Shown here: positions 32,182-41,004 of the stretch, piece after piece
How positions within the stretch are numbered: position 1 is the stretch's first letter
How the letters are laid out: each line of letters opens with the position of its first letter
Notes under the pieces: model-generated
What the model was told of the DNA's origin: nothing
The model's input: the letters and a program-made list of their open reading frames with translations, nothing else
Database searches by the model: none
Assembly: GCA_900548385.1 (NCBI GenBank)
Contig: URKJ01000013.1
Span: forward strand, 29,673 to 93,672
Length of the DNA stretch: 64,000 nucleotides
Origin: an uncultured bacterium
Lineage (GTDB): Bacteria; Verrucomicrobiota; Lentisphaeria; Victivallales; UBA1829
Reading direction: 5' to 3'
Position numbers and translations under genes: made by a program

Positions 32182-35100
32182 CTATTGCTGTACGGAAATT
32201 CCGATCAGGATCGGAATGCCGGTTGAGTTTGAAATAAAGTCGATGGATTCCACTTCGACATTGTGTTCGGGATTGGTCCATTCCAGCACATAGACACCGA
32301 CTTCCACAGGCGCCCCCTCCGGAGCGGTGCGCCAGCCGATCAATGCTTCCGGGACTTCTTTGACATTCCACCAGTCACCGAGGTTGCGGAAGCCGGTCAG
32401 CGGAATGGTGTGCTCCGCAATCGTTCCGCCGCCTCCGCCGCGCCCGATGTTCATTTTGATCTTCAACGCGGCGAATTCCGCTTTCGGTGTATATTTGGAA
32501 GTCATCAGGAAGTACAGTTTTTCCACCTGCCTGCCGATTTTGATCCCGGTGATACGGTCCGGCAGGAAACCGGTTCCGGTGATTTTTCCCCCGCGCAGAA
32601 CAAGGCAGGATTTTCCGTTGTTCTGTGCCGGGTCGATTACATCGAACAGAACTCCGGCAAAGGTGCGTTTTCCGACGGGGAACATCCGTGCGTCGTGATC
32701 GGGACCATGATCCGACCAGCCGCCTTTCCGGTCGTGTGCCGTGTCATCGCGGAAGCCCATATTTGCGTAGGGACGCAGATCAACGGGAACGATCCGGTCC
32801 GGAGCAACGGAATAAGTGCGCGTTCCGGTTTTCCCGGCGATGAGCCGAGGAGCGCGGGGATTGTTGAATCCACCGGTGGTGTAGTCCAGCAGATTGAACA
32901 GATAGCGGGTTGCAACGGAATCGTATCCCAGGCGTTCGAGCGCGCGGAGTTGTGAGATCAGCCATCGTCCGTTTCCATGGCGGAATTCTGCCACAGTCAT
33001 CCCCATCCGGTAATTGAACGTCATACTCATGGCGAGAACCCCGTCGTTCAACGGCAGGATTGCGTTCCGGAACAGTTCCATGGATCCGGGATCGCCCTCT
33101 TTGCCGTTCCAGTATCGGAACTGATCCTGTCCAAGTCCGGCAAACAGCGGATGACGTTTCAGCGTCAATTCGGTCCAGTCGCGGAAGCCGGAAGACATTG
33201 TACGGAGACGCAGATCGTCGCACAGAGTATCCAGTTCGAGAGCGACGGCTTTTCCGCCTTGCTCTACCCATTTCGCGGCGGCTCTCATGTTGTTTTCAGA
33301 AATGCCGGGCAGAAGAAGCAGAACGTCCCTGTGATTGTCCGGAACGGCGTTCACCGTATGGAAAGGCAGCCTCAGACGTTTCAGAAATGCCTGAAGTTCC
33401 GGATGATTTCCCCATACCGCAAGTTCGGAGCGGGGGCGGGGAGAAAGTTTCAATGCCGCCGGATCCTGTACGAAAATCTCAAACTCGTTTCGTCCGATTT
33501 CCTTTCCGTTCTCGTGAACCGTCAGGATCAGCAGGGATTCGCCGTCCGGTCCGTCCGCAGAAATCGTCACGGGAAGTTTCCACATTTCTCCCGGCTGCAG
33601 AGACGGAAAACGGAGCGGAGTCTGTGCCGGACCGTTTTTCTGAGAGATTGTGACTGTGGGCGCATTCAGCGTGCGTTCCGAGTCGTTGATCAGATAGAGT
33701 TCCGTCGGAAACGTTTTTTTGGCGATCAGATTGCGCGGAGCGAAACCGGAGAAGCAGGCGAGAATCGGCTGCTGTGCCAGTTTTGCCGCTTGAAATGTTG
33801 AATTGACGTATTCGCCGAATGTGAACCGTCGGAAGATTCCCGGCAGATGCAGAATGTAACCGGCGACCGTGGAGCGCAGACGGCGGAACTGTTCGATGAT
33901 CTGGCGGTTGTGCCATGCCTGAATCCGGTATGATTCGCGTTCGTTGACCGAGTCGAGCAGAGGAATCAGCGAGTATTCGCATGCTTCCGAAAGATAGGCG
34001 GGTTTGATGACTCGCAGATTTTTCGCCAGCCATTTCCGGTCGAATTCACCGTTGCGGATATGCGGCGAAAAATCCCGTTTCCGGTTGCGGAAGACTACGG
34101 CTCCACCATCGGAAGCAGGGGCGAACGTGTAGAATTCGGATGATTCGCCAACGAACATGATACGCGGGTTGCCGCCGTTTTCTCCGGTATAATTGTTCTT
34201 GAACCGGCGGTAGGAGGCGGAATAGGAATCTGTTTCCGCATGTTTCAGTTTGCGGTTGGTTCCGTATGGATGGCAAATGTCGTAATCCGCCTTTGCCGTG
34301 CCGAGAGACGGATGGTAGATGAGATCGCCGCCTTTCCATCCGCGTCCGGAAGAGGAGCCCCAGGGGCGCGTGGAGTCCCATTTCTGATATTCTTCATACA
34401 TGGCGTTCAGGATCGGAGCCCAGCCGCAGGTTTCAAATCCGGTGCCGGTCAGCTGCTTTTCAAACGCTTCGTTGCGGAACGTTCCCGTTACGACGGAGGG
34501 GTGGTTGAATGCGGTGAAACAGCGTTTGCGGATCGTTTCTTTCAACGCGCCGTCGAGAATGGCGGTTCCGTTTTTCAGCCGGATTCGGCGAATGTCGGGA
34601 TTATCGTCGGTTGTAAACATGAGTCCGATTTCATCGGCGATGTCGAAATAAAGCTCCAGCGGAAACGCTCCGTTTGCCCGGAACAGATTGTAACCGCAAG
34701 CCTGATAATTTTTCAGCATCGTTTCCATCCGGCGGTCTTTGTTCAGAACGCCGAACCCGTTGTGCATCGGTCCGACTCCGCAGAGACTCCAGCCGAAACA
34801 TCCGGTGTTTTCGCCCCGCAGGTAGATTTTTTTCCCGTTCAGGAGAAACGAATCCCTCCCGGTTCTGAACGTTCGGAACCCGAATCGTTCCTGAGCCAGA
34901 ACCGTGCGGCTGTTTGCGTCGCGGAGGATCAAATGGTACAGATTCGGTTGTTCCGGGCTCCACAGGTGCGGTTTTTCTACACGGAACCGGAATGTCTGCT
35001 CGGATTTTCCCGCCGGAATCGGCTGCACTGACAGTGTAAACTCCTCGGATTGCCAGTTTCGTTCATACCGGAAACTTTTCCATGGTTTCAGTTCCGCAGT

Positions 35101-35943
35101 CAATGGAATGTGAACCGTTTTTCCGGTCGTGTTGACGAAAAACGTGCGGAGCCGCAGCTCTCCGGAAGCGGTATCCGGCGTAATCAGAATTTTGTCCGCG
35201 AAAACCACCGGACGCCGTTCCAGAAAGACTTCCTGCCAGATGCCGCCGTTGCGGTATGGGGAAAAGAGCTTGACTGCCAGCGTATTGGTTCCCGCATTCA
35301 GATTGTCCGTCAGGTCGAATTCAAACATCTCTTCGGACCGTCCCGCACCGACCCACAGGTGGTTGGGGCGGGAATTTTCATACGAACCGATCTTTTTTCC
35401 ATTCAGATATACGTCCGCTTTCCAGGAGATACCCCGGAATTGCAGAAAGACACGACCGTTCTTCCATGATGCGGGCAGCTGAAACTTCTTGCGGTACCAG
35501 CCTTCGTGAATAAGAGTACGGTCCGCGTACGGGTCGCCGCCTTTCACTTTTCCCGGTTTCGGAAACGTGTCGATCCAGGTATAAGGAACCGGTTGAACGT
35601 TCCAGTCGGAATCCTGAAACAGTTCCCGGTGAAAGCCGTTTGCTTCTCCGTAATCGGTTTCCACGCCGTCGGAGGATTTGCCTTTATTGCGGGAATCGAC
35701 ACCGGTCCGGTTCCGGACGGAGTTTTCCAACAGACGGAATTTCCATGCGCCGTGCAGGTAGATCCGCTCTTTTTTCCCGTGCCAGAGATTGAAATTTTCT
35801 TCCGGAACGTGACTGTGGAACCATTGATCAATCGCCTGTTCCGACATCGTTCCGGCACTGTAAGAGGCCGGATCCGTGATTTCCCGGACATCGGAAACGA
35901 GTAGAAACGGGGTAAACAGGAGTGTCAGCAGACAGGGTTTCAT
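32182..35943 (-). CDS. Large secreted GH2-family glycosidase
   Basis: A 1253-residue exported enzyme. After a signal peptide comes a GH2 sugar-binding jelly roll (about residues 60-245, WYRKKFQLPASWKNGRVFLQ), an immunoglobulin-like domain (250-360) and a TIM barrel (360-650) with acid/base Glu492 in FRNEAFEKQ and probable nucleophile Glu600 in MFVGESSEFYTF. A second Ig-like part and an amidotransferase-like segment (ELAVWGNHPELQAFL through KAVALELDTL, about 860-935) follow. The last 200 residues (from about 1053) are a beta module with GGWSDHGPDHDAR, shared with the enzyme at 45547. Substrate is unknown. It is 15 bases after the pseudopilin gene and is part of glycan locus 2. Confidence 0.88.
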   Translation of the reverse strand: MKPCLLTLLFTPFLLVSDVREITDPASYSAGTMSEQAIDQWFHSHVPEENFNLWHGKKERIYLHGAWKFRLLENSVRNRTGVDSRNKGKSSDGVETDYGEANGFHRELFQDSDWNVQPVPYTWIDTFPKPGKVKGGDPYADRTLIHEGWYRKKFQLPASWKNGRVFLQFRGISWKADVYLNGKKIGSYENSRPNHLWVGAGRSEEMFEFDLTDNLNAGTNTLAVKLFSPYRNGGIWQEVFLERRPVVFADKILITPDTASGELRLRTFFVNTTGKTVHIPLTAELKPWKSFRYERNWQSEEFTLSVQPIPAGKSEQTFRFRVEKPHLWSPEQPNLYHLILRDANSRTVLAQERFGFRTFRTGRDSFLLNGKKIYLRGENTGCFGWSLCGVGPMHNGFGVLNKDRRMETMLKNYQACGYNLFRANGAFPLELYFDIADEIGLMFTTDDNPDIRRIRLKNGTAILDGALKETIRKRCFTAFNHPSVVTGTFRNEAFEKQLTGTGFETCGWAPILNAMYEEYQKWDSTRPWGSSSGRGWKGGDLIYHPSLGTAKADYDICHPYGTNRKLKHAETDSYSASYRRFKNNYTGENGGNPRIMFVGESSEFYTFAPASDGGAVVFRNRKRDFSPHIRNGEFDRKWLAKNLRVIKPAYLSEACEYSLIPLLDSVNERESYRIQAWHNRQIIEQFRRLRSTVAGYILHLPGIFRRFTFGEYVNSTFQAAKLAQQPILACFSGFAPRNLIAKKTFPTELYLINDSERTLNAPTVTISQKNGPAQTPLRFPSLQPGEMWKLPVTISADGPDGESLLILTVHENGKEIGRNEFEIFVQDPAALKLSPRPRSELAVWGNHPELQAFLKRLRLPFHTVNAVPDNHRDVLLLLPGISENNMRAAAKWVEQGGKAVALELDTLCDDLRLRTMSSGFRDWTELTLKRHPLFAGLGQDQFRYWNGKEGDPGSMELFRNAILPLNDGVLAMSMTFNYRMGMTVAEFRHGNGRWLISQLRALERLGYDSVATRYLFNLLDYTTGGFNNPRAPRLIAGKTGTRTYSVAPDRIVPVDLRPYANMGFRDDTAHDRKGGWSDHGPDHDARMFPVGKRTFAGVLFDVIDPAQNNGKSCLVLRGGKITGTGFLPDRITGIKIGRQVEKLYFLMTSKYTPKAEFAALKIKMNIGRGGGGGTIAEHTIPLTGFRNLGDWWNVKEVPEALIGWRTAPEGAPVEVGVYVLEWTNPEHNVEVESIDFISNSTGIPILIGISVQQ

Positions 35944-35958
35944 AAAACAGCCTTTCTC

Positions 35959-36726
35959 TTATCTCCGGATTATGAAGTCTTCATCGAACAGAGATCCTCC
36001 GGTGAAGCGGAGCGTTCTTGTACTGCCGTCGATCCGGAGAAAGTTGGCGGAGAGGTTGTGAACCCATGCCGGAGCGTAACGGCTGTCCGATGGCATTTTG
36101 GAGGAGTCTGTCCATTGTCCCTGATACAGCCAACCGACGGGCTTGTTGGCGCCGTCCATGCTGAACCAGTTTGCTTCCCCAAGAATGATGGAAGAATTTT
36201 TGATCATATCCGCTTTCCGGTAAACCTTGCCGTCCAGTTTCCAACCACCATGCTTTTCGGAAACGGGCGCTTGACGCTTGGTCGGAACGTAATTGGTGAA
36301 ATACTTGTCGGACGGTGTCGAGCCGTTCCAGACAGGCGAGTTTGCCGCATCAGGGATTGCCTGACAGAAGAACGGACCTTTTCGCTCCCGGAAAAGGAGT
36401 ACGCTGCTTGGAAATGCCCATGATCCCGATTCCCAGACAGTGCCGCCGGATGTTTTCAGATAATAGTTGATATAGTAGCTGTAACCGCATTTGTTGTTTT
36501 CAGATGCCGGAGGCATCCAGCCGTCGTTATCACTGTGATAAAGTGTGATTCCGTTGAACAGCTGCTTGAAATTATTGATGCATGTGACTCGGAATGCTGC
36601 TTGTTTTGCCTTGTTCAGTGCCGGAAGAAGCAGAGCTGCAAGAATTGCAATCACAGAAATTACGATGAGAAGTTCTAGTATCGTGAATCTTGAGGAGCTC
36701 CTTTTCCTGCTTTTCTGTTTTGTCAT
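35959..36726 (-). CDS. H-X9-DG pseudopilin-like protein of glycan locus 2
   Basis: A 255-residue protein with a basic leader and FTILELLIVISVIAILAALL from F14. The +5 glutamate is Glu18 and the residue before the presumed cleavage site is Arg13 instead of Gly. The body shows the family pattern CINNFKQLFNGITLYHSDND, a Trp- and Tyr-rich middle, and HNLSANFLRIDG, which fits H-X9-DG. GGGGA seven bases before the ATG fixes the start. It is preceded by a consensus promoter (36795-36823) and followed 15 bases later by the GH2 gene, so its expression is tied to that enzyme. It is predicted to be an inner-membrane or exported pilin-like subunit. Confidence 0.85.
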   Translation of the reverse strand: MTKQKSRKRSSSRFTILELLIVISVIAILAALLLPALNKAKQAAFRVTCINNFKQLFNGITLYHSDNDGWMPPASENNKCGYSYYINYYLKTSGGTVWESGSWAFPSSVLLFRERKGPFFCQAIPDAANSPVWNGSTPSDKYFTNYVPTKRQAPVSEKHGGWKLDGKVYRKADMIKNSSIILGEANWFSMDGANKPVGWLYQGQWTDSSKMPSDSRYAPAWVHNLSANFLRIDGSTRTLRFTGGSLFDEDFIIRR

Positions 36727-36794
36727 AACATTTCCCCTTTCTGCTTGTATCATGTTGTAAAAAAAAGCCCAAGGCATACCAGATCTTTGTTTTA

Positions 36795-36823
36795 ATTATA
36801 CAACATTCTCCGCGTTATGTCAA
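36795..36823 (-). promoter_or_regulatory. Consensus sigma-70 promoter for glycan locus 2
   Basis: On the minus strand TTGACA (36818-36823) and TATAAT (36795-36800) are both perfect and exactly 17 bases apart, 69 bases upstream of the pseudopilin start. A promoter this strong normally needs a repressor, and the GntR/LacI gene immediately upstream is the obvious candidate. Confidence 0.8.
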
Positions 36824-36887
36824 GAGGGGAATGACAAAAAATCCGTAATTTTTCACAGTTGCCCTGCGTGGGGAAAGGAAAACAGAA

Positions 36888-37910
36888 TTACTCTCTGGTC
36901 GTGTCGCCGGAAATGAGAGACCATTCCAGCGAGTTGAGTTTCAGCGTCTTTTGTGCTTTTCCGTTCATTCTGTTCCAAAGCTGCCGGAACATCAGACGGA
37001 ATATTCTGGAGAACGGCTTCAGCGTCCGGGTTGCGGAACCGCTGAACGGCGAAGTTCCGGTAATGATTTGCAGATCGTCCGGAATGGAGAGATTTTCCGC
37101 TTTTGCAAATTGCAGAACGTCGTTGATCTGACTGTACCGGCAGACTACACCGTCGAACCGGAGTTTCCGGTACAGGTCCGGCAGGTCTTGGGCAAAAGTC
37201 GCCTCGGAGAAAATACAGCTGCGTTCCGGTTTGATCCCGAATTCGTCAAGAGCCTGAAAATATCCCTGAACAAACGAATCCGTCTTCGGCAGATCCGGAA
37301 AGAGGACCGTTCTCGCGCCCCGTTTCAGCAGATACCGGGTTTGCAGACGGCTTTCCCGCCGGTGGTCGAGGTAGATATAGTCACCGTCTGTTTCCGGTTC
37401 CGAATTGCCTTGAAAGAGGGCGCAGACAGGGATTCCCGTCTGCCGGAGCTGTTCACAGCAGGAGCGCAGATGATCCGGGACGCCGTACCATACAATGCCG
37501 TCCAAAGTGCTGTTCTGAATGTCGACCGCGAGCTGTTCCGGATTTGGGCAGATGATATTCTGAATGGCGACTGGATATTTGGCGGCTTCCGTGTAAAGAT
37601 TGGCAAGAGTCTCAAGTTCCGAAGCGGAAACGAAGGCATTCATGGAGTCGTGCATGATAAGGCCGATGATCTTTCCGTTGAACAGACCGATCCGGTGACT
37701 GTTTACGAAGTAGCCGCGTTTCGGGCATTTGATCAGATAATGCGCTTTTACAAGGTCGCTCAGAGCCCGCCGCACGGTGGAGCGGGAAACGCGATACATT
37801 TCTGAAATCTTCCGTTCCGACGGCAGGGCGTGCTCCGTATCGGAGTGGTGGCTCATATCCACGATATACTGCCGCACTTTCATGTATTCATGAATACCGG
37901 AAGAGATCAT
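36888..37910 (-). CDS. GntR/LacI hybrid regulator of glycan locus 2
   Basis: A 340-residue regulator with the same layout as the one at 7447. Residues about 8-75 form a GntR winged helix (ALPSERKISEMYRVSRSTVR and LIKCPKRGYFVNS); the rest is a LacI-like sensor (GKIIGLIMHDSMNAFVSASE, LDGIVWYGVPDHLRSCCEQL, LRFDGVVCRYSQINDVLQFA, DDLQIITGTSPFSG). It is 161 bases upstream of, and codirectional with, the pseudopilin-GH2 operon. An in-frame ATG 25 codons upstream exists; the chosen start follows the family length but its ribosome site is weak. Its own promoter overlaps a palindrome, suggesting autoregulation. Confidence 0.82.
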   Translation of the reverse strand: MISSGIHEYMKVRQYIVDMSHHSDTEHALPSERKISEMYRVSRSTVRRALSDLVKAHYLIKCPKRGYFVNSHRIGLFNGKIIGLIMHDSMNAFVSASELETLANLYTEAAKYPVAIQNIICPNPEQLAVDIQNSTLDGIVWYGVPDHLRSCCEQLRQTGIPVCALFQGNSEPETDGDYIYLDHRRESRLQTRYLLKRGARTVLFPDLPKTDSFVQGYFQALDEFGIKPERSCIFSEATFAQDLPDLYRKLRFDGVVCRYSQINDVLQFAKAENLSIPDDLQIITGTSPFSGSATRTLKPFSRIFRLMFRQLWNRMNGKAQKTLKLNSLEWSLISGDTTRE

Positions 37911-37949
37911 TTTTATAACCCGCTGTTGTTGATGATGACTTGATACATA

Positions 37950-37985
37950 GCTGTTACATATACAGCATTCCACGGAGATTGTCAA
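37950..37985 (-). promoter_or_regulatory. Promoter and overlapping palindrome of the locus 2 regulator
   Basis: Minus-strand TTGACA (37980-37985) and TATATG (37957-37962) are 17 bases apart. The -10 is inside an inverted repeat, GCTGT-N7-ACAGC (37950-37966). A repressor bound there would block RNA polymerase, so this is probably an autoregulatory operator. Confidence 0.55.
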
Positions 37986-38214
37986 GAGAAAATCGTAAAT
38001 TTTATTGGAAAGCGCTTTGGACTGATGAAATGTTTCCGGCTTGAAATGTGCAGTATTATTCTATTACCGGATTGGATTCTGAGCGACGCCGGCAGGACGC
38101 TTATGGCGTCGCCGTTCGACTACAGTATACCCGCGCAGAAACAAAATTTAAACGAAGAAAGAGGTTTCCCGGAAATAAGGGAGAAAATCGTTTTTTCCCG
38201 CACCTGACATCGGA
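37986..38214. other. Gene-free stretch between the GntR and RpiR genes
   Basis: With the adjoining promoter, 304 bases separate the two regulator genes. I see no convincing gene; short open frames on the plus strand lack ribosome sites and family resemblance. The only notable element is a perfect 10-bp palindrome AAAGCGCTTT at 38009-38018, which looks like a LacI/CcpA-type operator core. No terminator for either gene was recognised. Confidence 0.5.
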
Positions 38215-39057
38215 TCATCGGGTAGTTTCAAAGATCTGAAGGATGCGCTGTTCGGTCTGCCGCGGAGATTCTTCTGCCATGAAAGAGCTCAACAGATCAA
38301 TCACCAGAAACTGCGCGACAGTGGAGTCCATCGCCCCCAGTCGAAGGCGCTGCTCATCCGCCGTGGTTGGGAGGACACAGGACGCGCTTTCCGCCAGGGG
38401 GGAGTGCAGATAGTTGGTCAGAGCGAGGACCGGCACTCCGTTTTTTTCCGCTACTCGGACATTGTCGAGAATGTACGGAGTGTCGCCGCTGAAGCTGATC
38501 AGGATCAGCAGATCCTCTTTCGAGAGGGTGGCAACCAGTGAGCGGATGTTTTCCGCATCATCCAGAAACATCGCGTAGTAGCCGATCCGGACGAGTTTGA
38601 TGCGCAGATCCCGTGCCGCCAGCGCGGAAGAGCCGAATCCGCAGACGGCGATATGGCGCGCCCTCCGAATCAGACCGACTGCCTGTCCGACCGTTTCTTC
38701 ATCAAGATTGGCGAGTGTGTCGTTGATCGTCCGGGTGAAATTCAGCGAAAAGTTCCGTTTCAGCTGTTCGAAACTGGTCGCCGGTTCTGCGATTTGCCGG
38801 TGCAGCGTGCGTTTCGGATCAAGCAATTCCACCGCAATGCGGTTCTTCAAACTGGTGAAACCATCGTAACCAAGCTTCTGGCAGAGCCGCACCACCTGTG
38901 CGCTGTCGCAATGGCAGCGCTCGGCAAACTCGCTCACTTTTGCCTGAAGCACCTCCTCCGGATAATTGATGATTCGTTCTGCTATTACCCGGTTGTTTCC
39001 GCTCAATTCCACGAGCCGCTGACGGATTTCCAATAAAAATTTCGGTGTGGATTCCAT
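38215..39057 (-). CDS. MurR/RpiR family transcriptional regulator
   Basis: A 280-residue regulator with an N-terminal RpiR helix-turn-helix (residues about 1-75; VSEFAERCHCDSAQVVRLCQ and KLGYDGFTSLKNRIAVEL) and a C-terminal SIS sugar-phosphate-binding domain (about 125-265; AVCGFGSSALAARDLRIKLV, LILISFSGDTPYILDNVR, GVPVLALTNYLHSPLAE). Such proteins respond to sugar phosphates. It is divergent from the isomerase-ROK-GH42 operon and shares a 147-base control region with it, so it almost certainly regulates that operon, probably sensing mannose or fructose phosphate. The ATG at 39057 is preceded by GAGGGA; the frame extends further upstream without support. Confidence 0.88.
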   Translation of the reverse strand: MESTPKFLLEIRQRLVELSGNNRVIAERIINYPEEVLQAKVSEFAERCHCDSAQVVRLCQKLGYDGFTSLKNRIAVELLDPKRTLHRQIAEPATSFEQLKRNFSLNFTRTINDTLANLDEETVGQAVGLIRRARHIAVCGFGSSALAARDLRIKLVRIGYYAMFLDDAENIRSLVATLSKEDLLILISFSGDTPYILDNVRVAEKNGVPVLALTNYLHSPLAESASCVLPTTADEQRLRLGAMDSTVAQFLVIDLLSSFMAEESPRQTEQRILQIFETTR

Positions 39058-39091
39058 ACATTCCCTCAATTCTTTTGATGTTGCGAAGCAT

Positions 39092-39120
39092 AAGATAGCA
39101 TTTTTTTTGTTTTTTATCAA
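39092..39120 (-). promoter_or_regulatory. Putative promoter of the RpiR gene
   Basis: Minus-strand TTGATA (39115-39120) and TATCTT (39092-39097) are 17 bases apart, 35 bases before the RpiR start. Confidence 0.5.
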
Positions 39121-39128
39121 ACAGTCTC

Positions 39129-39157
39129 TTGCATTTTCATTATAATTGTTGTATAAT
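39129..39157 (+). promoter_or_regulatory. Promoter of the isomerase-ROK-GH42 operon with overlapping inverted repeat
   Basis: TTGCAT (39129-39134) and a perfect TATAAT (39152-39157) are 17 bases apart. The -10 is the right arm of ATTATA-N7-TATAAT (39139-39157), a candidate RpiR site. AAGGTG precedes the first gene of the operon. Confidence 0.55.
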
Positions 39158-39204
39158 ATTAAAATAAACAATAAAATTGTAAGATTAAGAAAGGTGATTG
39201 TTTT

Positions 39205-41004
39205 ATGAGTTTCATGTTCAAGCCATATCCTTATGTTGATCCTCAGGCGCTCAACACGCCGAAATTGCCGCCAGAGTTGCGGACTTCAGTGACGGCAGGA
39301 AACCGGTCGGTCGGGCAAAAGCTTTTTGAGACGACACCGGAACATGGAGTCCTCGCGCTCGACGGTTATGTCGGAGTGCAGTTTGATCGCTTGCTGAAAT
39401 GCATTGAAGAAACTGCCGCCGGAAAGAATGTGCGGCGGATCAACGTCAGTTGCGCCTACAAGGATTCGGAAACACTTGAAAAGATGCTTGTCGAGACGCT
39501 TCCGGAAGACCGGGAGATTGACCCCATTCTGCTCTTCGGCAAAAGTGTCCACCGCGAAATCGAATCGCTGTTCGATCCGGAACGGCTTGAAACGCTGCGT
39601 CGGGAGATCGCCCGGGTGAAGCAGACAGCCGATCTGGTAATTTTATACGGTTGCGGCGCTGCCTGCGCCGCACTGCACGACGATGCCGACGTAACTGCAT
39701 TTCTCGATGTGACACCGCTTTCAGCGACTACACGGGTGCAGGCGGGGCGGGTCCGGGCGCTGGGAGACGCAAAGAAGCGCACTGCCTCCTACCTTTTCCG
39801 CCGCCTCTACTACTTCGACTACGAAATCATGATGCTCCACCGCAAGGGGCTCATCGCACGGGGCGACATGGATTTCTACATCGACAGCAATCAGGAGGAT
39901 AACCTCAAGCTGCTGCCGCTGGCGGCTTTTCGGGAGCTGCTGGCGATTCAGGCGAGTTATCCGTTCCGTTGTACACCGGTCTATCTTGAGGGAGTCTGGG
40001 GAGGCTTTTTCGTCAAAAATCTCCGCTCGCTGCCATCGGATATGCGGAATTGCGCGTGGGTGTTCGATATGATTCCGAACGAGGTGTCGATTCAGATCAA
40101 AACGGGCGGTCATACGCTGAACATTCCCTTTTCCACTTTTTTCAAGGCAGAGGGCGAGCGGATCATGGGTAAAAGAAGCGTTGAACGGTTTGGATACGTC
40201 TTTCCAATCCGCTTCAACTATGATGACACCTACGGCGGTTCGGGGAACATGTCGATCCAGGTACACCCGCCGCAGGCTTACAATCAGGAGCACTTCGGGG
40301 AGTCGTTCCAGCAGGATGAGAGCTACTATGTGGTCAAAACGGCTGGTTCGAAGACTTACCTCGGATTGCAGGACGACTGTGATGTCGAAGAATTCTACCG
40401 TTGCATTGACCGGGCGGAGAAGAAGCATATTTCCTTTGATTATGACCGTTATGTGAACAGTTTTCCGAGCGAACAGGGCGACCAGTATCTGATTCCGGGG
40501 GGAACGATCCACGCTTCCGGACGCAATCAGGTCGTGTTGGAGATCGGCAGTTACACGATCGGCAGCTATACTTTCAAACTGTATGACTATCTGCGTAGCG
40601 ACCTCGACGGAAATCCGCGGCCGATCCACTCGATCCACGGTAAAAACGTGCTGGTGACTGACCGCCGCCGAAGCCGGATCGACGGCGTGCTCCGTCCGAA
40701 ACCGGTTACAGTGCGGCAGGGGGACTCCTGGAAAGAGGAGATTGTCGGCGAACACGAGCTCATTTATTTCTCGTTGCGACGGCTCTCTTTCGAGCATGAC
40801 ATTTCCGACAATACCGACGGTAAGTTCCATGTGCTGGTACTGGTTGAGGGGGACGAAGTGCTGATCTGCTCGAAATCCGACCCGACGCTCTGCTATCACC
40901 AGAAGCATATGGATATGATAGTCGTTCCGGCATCAATGGGAGAATATGAAATCATCAATTTGGGGAAAATTCCATGCCGAATCACCAAGACAATGCTGAA
41001 ATAG
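39205..41004 (+). CDS. Class I mannose-6-phosphate isomerase with N-terminal kinase-like domain
   Basis: A 599-residue protein. The C-terminal half (about 290-599) is a type I phosphomannose isomerase: zinc ligands are in MSIQVHPPQAYNQEHFGE (Q-x-H) and GGTIHASGRNQVVLEIGS. The N-terminal 290 residues (HGVLALDGYVGVQFDRLLKC; LVILYGCGAACAAL; YLFRRLYYFDYEIMMLHRKG; GVWGGFF) resemble the uridine kinase-like domain fused to some bacterial class I isomerases, but the P-loop position reads LDGYVGVQFD and lacks the Gly-Lys-Ser/Thr, so it is unlikely to be an active kinase. The enzyme would convert mannose 6-phosphate to fructose 6-phosphate. It is first in an operon with a ROK kinase (31-base overlap) and GH42. 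Confidence 0.8.
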   Translation: MSFMFKPYPYVDPQALNTPKLPPELRTSVTAGNRSVGQKLFETTPEHGVLALDGYVGVQFDRLLKCIEETAAGKNVRRINVSCAYKDSETLEKMLVETLPEDREIDPILLFGKSVHREIESLFDPERLETLRREIARVKQTADLVILYGCGAACAALHDDADVTAFLDVTPLSATTRVQAGRVRALGDAKKRTASYLFRRLYYFDYEIMMLHRKGLIARGDMDFYIDSNQEDNLKLLPLAAFRELLAIQASYPFRCTPVYLEGVWGGFFVKNLRSLPSDMRNCAWVFDMIPNEVSIQIKTGGHTLNIPFSTFFKAEGERIMGKRSVERFGYVFPIRFNYDDTYGGSGNMSIQVHPPQAYNQEHFGESFQQDESYYVVKTAGSKTYLGLQDDCDVEEFYRCIDRAEKKHISFDYDRYVNSFPSEQGDQYLIPGGTIHASGRNQVVLEIGSYTIGSYTFKLYDYLRSDLDGNPRPIHSIHGKNVLVTDRRRSRIDGVLRPKPVTVRQGDSWKEEIVGEHELIYFSLRRLSFEHDISDNTDGKFHVLVLVEGDEVLICSKSDPTLCYHQKHMDMIVVPASMGEYEIINLGKIPCRITKTMLK

